Source: Deltaproteobacteria bacterium
GTDB taxonomy: Bacteria > Desulfobacterota > Syntrophobacteria > BM002
NCBI GenBank assembly: GCA_020347625.1
Contig: CP070735.1
Coordinates: forward strand, 1,583,638 to 1,627,027
Direction: 5' to 3'
Length of the DNA: 43,390 nucleotides
The translations under genes were made by a program, and so were the position numbers. Below the pieces are notes generated by a model, which saw nothing but the letters and a program-made list of their open reading frames with translations, was not told the origin of the DNA and did not search any database. Below, in pieces: positions 1 to 6,391 of the stretch. The number at the start of each line of letters is the position of its first letter. Positions within the stretch are counted from its first letter, which is position 1.

Positions 1-197
1 CGCATATATGCGGCCTGTATATCCACTAACGAATTGGAGCCATCCATAAGGCTAATGATGAAGTAGGCTTGAGGAGACAGCACCAAAGTTTCTGTGGTTA
101 ATCCCTCCAAGTCCCGGAGAGCAATGTAGAGCTCTTTGCCGCGTCGAATGGGAATTGCCTCCAGACGACTACGTAATTTAGGCAGTTCTGCTTTCAT
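1..197 (-). CDS. AmmeMemoRadiSam system protein B (MEMO1 family), N-terminal fragment
   Basis: Reading the minus strand from an ATG at 197 gives an open frame that runs off the window edge after about 65 codons. The peptide begins MKAELPKLRSRLEAIPIRRG and continues with a segment containing LVLSPQAYF, SLMDGSNS and DIQAAYM. This resembles the N-terminal extension of bacterial AmmeMemoRadiSam protein B, where a PKLRP-type start, a VLSPQAYF-like stretch and a DG-x-DIQA stretch precede the MEMO domain. Only this extension is visible; the MEMO domain itself would lie outside the window, so the call rests on the N-terminal pattern from memory. The family is linked to a radical SAM partner and an AMMECR1 protein, with poorly defined function. 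Partial at the window edge, not necessarily truncated in the genome. Confidence 0.55.
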   Translation of the reverse strand, partial: MKAELPKLRSRLEAIPIRRGKELYIALRDLEGLTTETLVLSPQAYFIISLMDGSNSLVDIQAAYM

Positions 198-241
198 AGA
201 TTTGGCAGTACCCGTTATGGCTAGTTCGTGTTGTATTCACT

Positions 242-532
242 TTGCCAGATTCAGCCCCTAATATTATCTTGGCTTGCTTTGTGCAGGCAGATCAAGCCGC
301 AGGCTCATTGCAGCAGCATCGCGGTAGCATTGAATCGATGATGCTCGATCTACTTTCCGGCCATTACGGCGGAGTCGGTTTGAAAAATTGGCACGACAAC
401 AGAGCGGGCTGGCAAACTTGGCAGTTTAACCATTCACAGAAGTTTAGGGTTGTACCTGGATGGCTAGAGCTGTCCGCAGCGGCCAGTGGAAAGCGTACAA
501 TGTTCATAACCAAAGACGAGCCCCAAGTATAG
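242..532 (+). CDS. Doubtful small ORF, hypothetical protein
   Basis: A 96-codon frame starts with TTG at 242, and the frame stays open upstream to a stop at 197-199. I do not recognise the protein. It has no signal peptide or membrane segment, and is moderately rich in W, S and G, with a C-terminal half around WLELSAAASGKR. No good ribosome binding site precedes the TTG. It sits between the divergently reading fragment at 1-197 and a 326-base gap. It may be a real small gene, a decayed gene or a chance frame. Confidence 0.25.
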   Translation: MPDSAPNIILACFVQADQAAGSLQQHRGSIESMMLDLLSGHYGGVGLKNWHDNRAGWQTWQFNHSQKFRVVPGWLELSAAASGKRTMFITKDEPQV

Positions 533-858
533 TGAAAAGGAAAAGTTGGAGCAATCTTTTTCTAGAAAGTGAAAGTGTTTGACTGTCCAAATAAAATGTG
601 TTATTTCAACATTATAAAGTACTTAGACCAGGTTGCTTTGTGATGTTCTCCAGGTGTCACGAACTATCCTCGCCAGGGGCAAACCGATCCGGCTAGCAAC
701 ATTCGGGCTTACTTGAACGGTTAAACCTGAGCTGGTGCAGGAATTTTTCCTGAGCCTTTGAAAAGGGTAGAATTGTCGAAAGGCGCCACAGAACAATTCA
801 TGCGGAAATCTGGGTGATACAGAATAGCCATTAAAGAGGAGCTGACTCAGCCGTCTGA
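533..858. other. Intergenic region, no gene found; possible structured leader
   Basis: This gap precedes the TPR lipoprotein gene. It starts AT-rich (about 533-620) and then becomes mixed. A hairpin CAGGAA-TTT-TTCCTG lies near 738-752. A nested pairing AACCG...CGGTT encloses CCG...CGG between about 685 and 723. I compared it with cyclic-di-GMP, fluoride and other riboswitch cores and found no convincing match. None of the degenerate word families typical of other gaps in this window is present. An 80-codon minus-strand frame across it has no recognisable features. Confidence 0.4.
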
Positions 859-2607
859 ATGTCAAACTCGATCATGCGATATCATTTCAACCTTAGACTA
901 ATCATTCTCACCCTATCCTTGGTGTTTTGGGGTTGCAGCATTTCTGGACGGCAGGTGCAGGAATCAGAACCACCGGCTGTTGAAATCTACCTCAGCTCCC
1001 GAAGTTCGGCGTACTATCATTTTCTGAGATCCCGCCAATACCTCTATCAGAACAACGTAAATGAAGCTTTGGCCGAGCTTGAAATGGCTGCGGCTGCAGA
1101 CCCGGAGGCTCCTTATCTTTTTGTGGAGTTAGCCTCTTTCTACTTGCGCCAGGGTCAAAAAGAAAAAGCTCTTGGGGCGGCAGAAAGGGCCAGGACGTTG
1201 GATCCAACTTCAAGCGAGGCGAGAATGGTGCTGGCAGGGCTTTACAGCAGCCTCAATCAACCAGGGAATGCCATTGCCGAGTATAAGGCGGTTCTGGAGC
1301 TGGATCCGAAAAATCAGAAGGCTCTTCTCTGGCTGGCTTCTCTCTATGCTGCCCAGGGCAGATACCCAGAAGCCCGCGAGGTCTTACAAGAGCTTGTGAC
1401 TCTTGATCCGAGTAACCCGGTGGCGATTTACTATATTGCTCGAATGGAACTGGAACTGAAAAGATACGAAGAAGCCGAGAGGTACTACCAAAAAGCTCTG
1501 GAAATCCGACCAGAACTCGAGATGGCCCTTATGGACCTGGCCTATCTCTATGAAGTGCAGGATCGTTATGCCGAGGCGGAAACGCTCTACAAGAAAATCC
1601 TAGAGTTAGATCCAGAAAATAGACAGGCCCGATCACGACTCGGTGATCTCTACTTGCGACAAAACAACTATCGCGGGGCTCTGGCGGAATTTCAAATGAT
1701 AAGGGATCCGAAAGACAAGGTCCTGGAGATGCAGAGCAAGATAGGTCTCATTCATCTGGAACTTGAAGAATATGAGCAGGCCATAGAGGTTTTTGTTACG
1801 CTTCTTGCAGCCCAGCCGGACAACTCTCAAATCCGATACTACCTGGGAATTGCCTACGAAGAGATGGGTGATTATGATCAAGCTTTAGCAGAATTCAATG
1901 CGATTCCTGAAGCGGATCCCTACGCAACTAAATCCAAATTCCACATTGCTTTCATCCAAGAGAAACAAGGAGACGTGGAAGGTGCCATTGCCACCCTGCG
2001 TCAGTTCATTGAGGAACATCCCAACGAAGAAGATGGCTACCTTTACCTGGGTAACATGTATGAAACACTCAAGCGCTATCCAGAGGCAGAGGATGTCCTG
2101 AGGCAAGGACTCGAGATCGTCCCGGGCAGCCAGCGGCTCCATTTCCGTCTTGGGGTGGTCCTGGATAAAATGGGCGAGCGTCAGGGCAGCGTTAACCAGA
2201 TGGAGAAAGTGATTGCGCTGGATCCCAAAGATGCGACTGCACTCAATTACCTGGGCTACACGCTTGCTGAAATGGGTATACGCTTAGAAGAAGCGGAAGA
2301 GTTCATCAAGCGCGCCTTGGAACTGAAGCCGGAGGATGGATACATCACTGACAGTTTGGGCTGGGTCTACTTTAAGATGGGGCGCCATAATGATGCGCTT
2401 GAGTGGATTCAGAAAGCGCTGGAGAGATTGCCTGAGGATCCGCAAATCACAGAACATCTCGGGGATACCTACATGGCTCTTGGCAGATGGCGCGAGGCGC
2501 AAGAAGCTTATGAACGAGCTTTGCAGCTCGGTCACGAAAACCCGAATAAGTTGGAACCAAAGCTCGAGGAAAGCAGGCAGAAGGCGAAAGACAATGGCGT
2601 GCAGTGA
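859..2607 (+). CDS. Tetratricopeptide-repeat lipoprotein
   Basis: The 582-residue protein begins with a signal peptide ending in LVFWGC, with Cys26 as the likely lipidated residue; the lipobox is weak because of Trp at -2. From about residue 48 to 570 there are about 15 consecutive TPR units with the usual Gly/Ala/Tyr/Pro pattern, e.g. LAGLYSSLNQPGNAIAEYKA and LGWVYFKMGRHNDALEWIQK. It is probably a periplasmic or inner-leaflet outer-membrane scaffold for protein-protein contacts; the partner cannot be read from sequence. An AGAGGAG lies about 17 bases before the ATG at 859, rather far. An alternative ATG at 874 would still keep the signal peptide. The next gene, a DUF4292 lipoprotein, follows within 40 bases, so the two are probably co-transcribed and may cooperate at the outer membrane. 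Confidence 0.85.
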   Translation: MSNSIMRYHFNLRLIILTLSLVFWGCSISGRQVQESEPPAVEIYLSSRSSAYYHFLRSRQYLYQNNVNEALAELEMAAAADPEAPYLFVELASFYLRQGQKEKALGAAERARTLDPTSSEARMVLAGLYSSLNQPGNAIAEYKAVLELDPKNQKALLWLASLYAAQGRYPEAREVLQELVTLDPSNPVAIYYIARMELELKRYEEAERYYQKALEIRPELEMALMDLAYLYEVQDRYAEAETLYKKILELDPENRQARSRLGDLYLRQNNYRGALAEFQMIRDPKDKVLEMQSKIGLIHLELEEYEQAIEVFVTLLAAQPDNSQIRYYLGIAYEEMGDYDQALAEFNAIPEADPYATKSKFHIAFIQEKQGDVEGAIATLRQFIEEHPNEEDGYLYLGNMYETLKRYPEAEDVLRQGLEIVPGSQRLHFRLGVVLDKMGERQGSVNQMEKVIALDPKDATALNYLGYTLAEMGIRLEEAEEFIKRALELKPEDGYITDSLGWVYFKMGRHNDALEWIQKALERLPEDPQITEHLGDTYMALGRWREAQEAYERALQLGHENPNKLEPKLEESRQKAKDNGVQ

Positions 2608-2642
2608 GCCTCGGGCCTGGTGAGTTACCGGACAGGAGGGTC

Positions 2643-3467
2643 ATGGAGTCTGAGCTTTGCCGTTACGGGACAGAAAGAATCACGGTCGAATCATTACAAC
2701 GTTGGTGGCTGGTACTGTTCTCTTGTCTCTTCTTTTTTTTTGTAGGCTGCGCTAGGGAAATACCAACCTACGAACCGGCAGACCTGCCGGTTTCTTTAGT
2801 CTTAGAGCAACTGGAACAAAGACGTAACCACTTCTCGAGTCTCCGTGCTGTGGGTGCCCTCAAAGTCAAGGAAGGTAAACAGCGCTGGTCGGGAAGGGCC
2901 TTTTTGATTACTCGAATTCCCCATTCCTTACGACTGGAAATAGTGGGTTTCCTCGGTGAACCGCTGCTTTATGTGGCGAGCGATGGTGTCCAATTCTTGG
3001 CCTGGGAACCCGGTCGTAACCGTGCCTACCATGGGCTGGCTTCAGACAGCACTTTGGCTTCTCTCATTAACTTTCCGCTGACAGATGGGGAGGCGCTGCT
3101 GTTAATGGCCGGCATTGTACCCGCTTGGGACTTTAGGGAGGCAAAGCTCTTCAAGTTGCGGGACAGCGAGGACCTCATGCTTCAACTGGAGGACAACCCA
3201 GCCCTACAGACACTACGGGTTTGGCTTGAAGGCGACGGACTAACTGTAACCAGGATTGAACGAGTGTTGGGGGGCGAGCGCGATCTAGCGGCAACATTCG
3301 CAGACTTTGTTGACATTGAGGGGTTTCTCTACCCGAAGCGCATTGCGGTGGAGGGTGAAAAATTTCATCTCAGCCTTCAATACAAAGAATTTGCGGTTAA
3401 TGAACCTCTGAACCAAGATGCTTTCCACCTCGCACTGCCGGAGGGGGTTGAAGTCCTTCCCTGGTAA
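2643..3467 (+). CDS. DUF4292-type, LolB-like lipoprotein
   Basis: I start the protein at the ATG at 2643 because AGGAGGG lies 2 bases upstream at 2634-2640. A GTG overlapping the previous stop codon (2604) would add 13 unsupported residues. The resulting 274-residue protein has a signal peptide with a Phe-rich core and lipobox FVGC, giving lipidated Cys36. The mature part has the LolA/LolB-like half-barrel pattern of DUF4292: a short helix with LEQLEQRRNHFSSLRAVGAL, then strands containing RAFLITRIPHSLRLEIVG and a C-terminal strand pair near FLYPKRIAVEG. The family role is inferred to be binding of lipoproteins or other lipophilic cargo at the outer membrane. The gene is tightly linked to the upstream TPR lipoprotein, which suggests a common complex. 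The family assignment is from pattern, without a profile search. Confidence 0.7.
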   Translation: MESELCRYGTERITVESLQRWWLVLFSCLFFFFVGCAREIPTYEPADLPVSLVLEQLEQRRNHFSSLRAVGALKVKEGKQRWSGRAFLITRIPHSLRLEIVGFLGEPLLYVASDGVQFLAWEPGRNRAYHGLASDSTLASLINFPLTDGEALLLMAGIVPAWDFREAKLFKLRDSEDLMLQLEDNPALQTLRVWLEGDGLTVTRIERVLGGERDLAATFADFVDIEGFLYPKRIAVEGEKFHLSLQYKEFAVNEPLNQDAFHLALPEGVEVLPW

Positions 3468-3497
3468 TCCATCCGAATTTGGTCCTTCAGGCAGGTC

Positions 3498-3561
3498 AAG
3501 GCGCAAGGAAAAAATATTCAAGATTCATTTTGCCCTGTACCCTGTACCTTGTACCTTGAGC
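3498..3561. repeat. Degenerate word repeat (CAAGGCGC / CCCTGTACC family)
   Basis: A single CAAGGCGCAAGG copy at about 3498-3508 is followed by tandem CCCTGTAC-CCTGTACC-TTGTACC-TTGAGC at 3532-3561. It belongs to the same word family as the AAGGCACAAGGC runs elsewhere in the window, here read mostly in the opposite orientation. Confidence 0.7.
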
Positions 3562-3645
3562 AGTCCCTTGGGGCGGTCCAAAACCAAGTCTTCTGCACCT
3601 GGATACTTTACTTTTTCGACATCCTGCATAATAAATGGTTTTGTC

Positions 3646-4110
3646 ATGGAACGTTTTGCCGTCGACCGCATGCTGGGGAAGCTGGCAAAGTGGTTGAGAG
3701 TCCTCGGCTATGATGTTATCTATCTGCGGCAGTCCGGGAATGCAGAGATTCTCAGCCGGCTTCAGGAGGGTAGGATTCTGCTGACCAGGGACAGCAGGGC
3801 AGGTTCCTGGCACAAGCATGGTAAGGTGTTCGTGATTAGCGCCAATGACCCCAAAGAGCAACTGCGTGAGGTGGTCCAGGGGTTGAGCCTGTCCCGGATG
3901 GACGAAGCTTTCTTTAGTCGCTGTCTAATATGTAATCATCTTCTCAGCACGGTTAGCAGAGAAGATGCCCGGGAGGATGTACCCGAGTATATCTGGCAGA
4001 CTCATCAACAATTTCGTCGATGTGAAGACTGTGGCAAGGTCTATTGGTCCGGGACTCATTCAGAAAAAATGCGGCAGCGTTTGGAGGCAATACTAGCAGA
4101 CTGTAAGTGA
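3646..4110 (+). CDS. Mut7-C RNase domain protein with C-terminal zinc ribbon
   Basis: The frame is open from 3418, but the recognisable protein begins at the ATG at 3646 (MERFAVDRMLGKLAKWLRVL), giving 154 residues; the upstream part is translated repeat-bearing spacer. The N-terminal half matches the Mut7-C (PF01927) PIN-like fold: an early Asp in FAVDRMLGKLAKWLR, a second acidic site in LLTRDSR, and a Gly-Tyr-Asp segment (LGYDV). The C-terminal half carries two Cys pairs, CLICNH and CEDCGKVYW, typical of the zinc ribbon of this family. Such proteins are predicted ribonucleases of unknown substrate, probably cytoplasmic. No strong ribosome binding site precedes the ATG. The gene stands alone, with spacer DNA on both sides. 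Confidence 0.8.
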   Translation: MERFAVDRMLGKLAKWLRVLGYDVIYLRQSGNAEILSRLQEGRILLTRDSRAGSWHKHGKVFVISANDPKEQLREVVQGLSLSRMDEAFFSRCLICNHLLSTVSREDAREDVPEYIWQTHQQFRRCEDCGKVYWSGTHSEKMRQRLEAILADCK

Positions 4111-4248
4111 TATCAATACTTCTGGATTCTCGATTCTAGCTGCTGGGTATCGGTGTCATATGGGATGGTGTCTTTGATCTGATGATCTGATCTTTTTATC
4201 GGGCATCCAGCATCGAATATGCAACATCGGGTCTAAGGGAGGTGAAAT

Positions 4249-4641
4249 ATGGCTCTTGGAACAGGTCTGCTGCGTAAATCATGGATGTGGCTTTATTCCT
4301 GGCTACGGATTTTCCTTTATTGGATCGGCAAGGTTATTGGCAGTGCTACGGTCCGCTTTCGTCGCCGTCTAATCAGGGGTAAACAAAAAAAGACCGTTGC
4401 AAGACTCGGCCAGCAAATCTACGAGCTTCACCAACAGGGTCAGACAGGTTGGTCTGAAGAACCTCGGGTGCAGGAGATCCTCCAGGCGTTGAAGAACGGC
4501 GGCAGCAAAATTGGGGAGCTGGAATCTCGGATGCAAGATCGGGAGAATCGTTACCGGGACCGGGTCAAGCGGCTCAGGGCGGCAGTATCTCCCCAGCCGG
4601 CGCAAGATGAAAGTGAGGTTGGAAGTGCGGCAGAGAAGTAG
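4249..4641 (+). CDS. Small membrane-associated coiled-coil protein, unknown
   Basis: A strong GGGAGGTG at 4238-4244 precedes the ATG, so the start is secure. The 130-residue protein has an N-terminal aromatic hydrophobic stretch (about residues 12-32, WMWLYSWLRIFLYWIGKVIG) suitable as one membrane or amphipathic anchor. A very basic patch (FRRRLIRGKQKK) follows, then a charged helical region likely to form a coiled coil (LESRMQDRENRYRDRVKRL). I do not recognise a family. The layout is loosely like membrane-binding coiled-coil proteins such as PspA relatives, but it is too short for that family. The gap on either side contains no partner gene on this strand. Confidence 0.65.
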   Translation: MALGTGLLRKSWMWLYSWLRIFLYWIGKVIGSATVRFRRRLIRGKQKKTVARLGQQIYELHQQGQTGWSEEPRVQEILQALKNGGSKIGELESRMQDRENRYRDRVKRLRAAVSPQPAQDESEVGSAAEK

Positions 4642-4660
4642 AGGGAAGAGGGGGGATTTT

Positions 4661-4799
4661 AGATTGCGGATTTGAGATGTGGGATGTGAGATCTCATATA
4701 ACAACAAATGACAGCGTAGCGTAATGACGCCGAAGGCACATGACGGCGAAGCCTGATGACAGCGAAGCTCGGTACGAGCTGAGCGCTGCTGCCCGCTGG
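4661..4799. repeat. Word-repeat block (GATGTGGGATGTGAG and AATGACGGCGAAGC families)
   Basis: Three families follow one another. First is AGATTGCGGATTTGAGATGTGGGATGTGAGAT at 4661-4692 (written here as adjoining GCGGATTTG and GATGTGGGATGTGAG words). Next are four degenerate copies of AATGACRGCGAAGC at 4707-4770. Last is GCTGCTGCCCGCTGG at 4785-4799. The block fills the spacer between the convergent genes at 4249-4641 and 4807-5298. No terminator hairpin with a T-run was found. Confidence 0.75.
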
Positions 4800-4806
4800 T
4801 ACCTAC

Positions 4807-5298
4807 CTACTCCTTGCCGCATTCACTCGGATCTCCCTGAATTTTTTCCAGAGCATGCTCCAATGCCGGGAGCAATACCTCAAGATTCTCTTGTGCACCT
4901 TTTACACTGCCAGGGAGGTTAACAATTAGCGTTTGGCCTCTGATTCCGGCCACGGCTCTTGATAGCATGGCGTGGGGGGTTTTTGACGCACTGGCAGCCC
5001 GCATGGCTTCAGCCATTCCGGGTACCTGGCGATGGATGACCGCGAGGGTGGCATCGGGCGTTACGTCTTGGGGGCTCACTCCGGTGCCGCCGGTGGTAAC
5101 CACGAGATCCAAGCAAGATTCATCAGCGAGTTGCCGCAGCTGTTGTTCGATGATTTTCTGGTCGTCTGGCAGCACTTCGGTGTGGACGATGGAAAATCCG
5201 GCGTGGTGCAACATCTCTTGAACCATAGGACCACTCCTGTCCTCCCGTTCACCCCTGGCTCCCCTATCGCTTATTGTCAAGATTGCTGCTCGTCTCAT
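4807..5298 (-). CDS. mog: Molybdopterin adenylyltransferase / MoaB-Mog family protein
   Basis: The 163-residue protein has the full MoCF-biosynthesis fold of Mog/MoaB. It starts RRAAILTISD, has the signature TTGGTGVSPQDVTPDAT in the middle (about residues 88-104), and the C-terminal NLPGSVKGAQENL motif that lines the molybdopterin site. Family role: activation of molybdopterin by adenylation before molybdate insertion, as in E. coli MogA; small stand-alone MoaB paralogues share these motifs, so the exact name is uncertain. It is cytoplasmic. It is transcribed away from the small gene at 4249 and towards it, and is separated from the upstream minus-strand gene by about 150 bases. A molybdenum or tungsten enzyme user is implied. 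The ribosome binding site is weak. Confidence 0.85.
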   Translation of the reverse strand: MRRAAILTISDRGARGEREDRSGPMVQEMLHHAGFSIVHTEVLPDDQKIIEQQLRQLADESCLDLVVTTGGTGVSPQDVTPDATLAVIHRQVPGMAEAMRAASASKTPHAMLSRAVAGIRGQTLIVNLPGSVKGAQENLEVLLPALEHALEKIQGDPSECGKE

Positions 5299-5324
5299 AC
5301 TCGCTGTTCAAACCTTGGCCTAAC

Positions 5325-5355
5325 ATGTTGGAATGATGGAATGTTGGAACAATGG
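5325..5355. repeat. Tandem word ATGTTGGAATGATGGA
   Basis: Degenerate tandem copies of a TGTTGGAA / GATGGAA unit (ATGTTGGAATG, ATGGAATG, TTGGAACAATGG) lie directly upstream of the Mog-family gene on the minus strand. This word was seen only here in the window. Confidence 0.6.
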
Positions 5356-5446
5356 ATTTAATTGACATGTGCAAGGGTGGCGTCCGATATGATCGGTGGG
5401 CGCAGCTGAATGCTGGGCGTCGGCCGATGATGAACTCGTGATAACT

Positions 5447-6361
5447 TCACTTATGGCCTTTTTTAATCAAGATGCGCTGTGCTGCCCCGACCAGAACGTT
5501 GGAAACTCCTTTGCTCTTGGCCAAGCGCTTGAGATCGGTCATCATCAGGGTACCAACAATCTTGAGGCCAATGGTGAGAGGAGTTTTCGGATTGTTCACC
5601 AGAGCCACCCGAACCTGGTAGTTTTTCATCCATTCCCGGTTCATGGAAATCTTTCGCAGCATATCATCGCCAACATTGCGGGAATTAGCTACGGCAGCAA
5701 TCTCCATTTCGGTGATTCTGGGGCTGCTGAGCACCGCCTCCTGCACCTGCTTGTTGGTGTCTTTGATGAGAATGTTTCGCGCCTCTTTGTCACCCGCCAT
5801 GGCCAACTGAATCTTTTCGGGGACAGACATATCCTTGATTTCCTGGTACCGGCTTTTGGTCTTCTTTTCCTCTGTGGGCTTTTTCTCTAAGCTCGGATCT
5901 GGCCGACCGGCCTCAAGTTTGGCTGCTGAGCGCTTGGCCGCTGCAACCAGTTCTTCGGAGAGCTTTTTGCTCTCGGCCAACTGCTTTAGGTCTTTATGTC
6001 GAAGTCTATCTACGAGTTTGAGGGCGAGACTGGGCGGCGTTCTGGGATTATTCACCAGCGCAAGCATGACCTGGTAATTTTTCATCCAGTCCAGATTTGC
6101 GATGATCTTGTCAACTAGCTCATTGGGCACATTGGGTGAACTGGCTATGGCGGCAATCTCCACTTCAGTGATTCGGGAATTATCGAGTACCGCCTCCCGC
6201 ACCTGCTTGTTGGAGTCCCTGAGGAGAATGAGACGCTCCTCTCTGCTGCCCGTCTTGGCCAGTTCAATTTTTTCGGGAACTGGCAGATCCTGGATCTGCT
6301 GCACCTTACTCTTTTTGATGACCTTTTCTTCGGCCCCTGGTGGATTAGCAGTTTCGCTCAC
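5447..6361 (-). CDS. Internally duplicated helical-repeat protein, uncharacterised
   Basis: The start is a GTG at 6361 with GGGGGTGG about 8 bases upstream. The 304-residue protein holds two copies of a domain of about 120 residues (roughly 20-145 and 170-300). Shared landmarks in both copies are VPEKI, a D-[ST]-NKQV motif, an EAVL...RITE-x-EIAA stretch, WMKNYQV-x-x-ALVNNP-[RK]-TP, and a DLK-x-LA-x-SK segment. A Lys/Glu-rich linker (LEKKPTEEKKTKS) joins them. The pattern is all-helical, HEAT/DUF2336-like in character; I associate such proteins with deltaproteobacteria, without a known function. No signal peptide is present, so it is probably cytoplasmic. It follows the EF-G-like gene by 30 bases on the same strand, so co-transcription is likely and a translation-related role is conceivable but unproven. 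Confidence 0.7.
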   Translation of the reverse strand: MSETANPPGAEEKVIKKSKVQQIQDLPVPEKIELAKTGSREERLILLRDSNKQVREAVLDNSRITEVEIAAIASSPNVPNELVDKIIANLDWMKNYQVMLALVNNPRTPPSLALKLVDRLRHKDLKQLAESKKLSEELVAAAKRSAAKLEAGRPDPSLEKKPTEEKKTKSRYQEIKDMSVPEKIQLAMAGDKEARNILIKDTNKQVQEAVLSSPRITEMEIAAVANSRNVGDDMLRKISMNREWMKNYQVRVALVNNPKTPLTIGLKIVGTLMMTDLKRLAKSKGVSNVLVGAAQRILIKKGHK

Positions 6362-6391
6362 TGGTCCACCCCCTATTAACCGATCGCACCC

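Noticed and set aside
630..760. Possible cyclic-di-GMP (GEMM) riboswitch because of GGGGCAAACC
   Set aside because: The remaining conserved blocks of that riboswitch (GGGACGCAAAGCC and the GGUAGGUAGCGGGGUUACC region) are absent.
623..865. An 80-codon minus-strand frame in the gap before the TPR gene
   Set aside because: No ribosome binding site, no recognisable motif, and it overlaps the start of the TPR gene.
3418..3645. Upstream extension of the Mut7-C reading frame
   Set aside because: It overlaps the previous gene and translates a word-repeat spacer; the family's N-terminus begins at the ATG at 3646.
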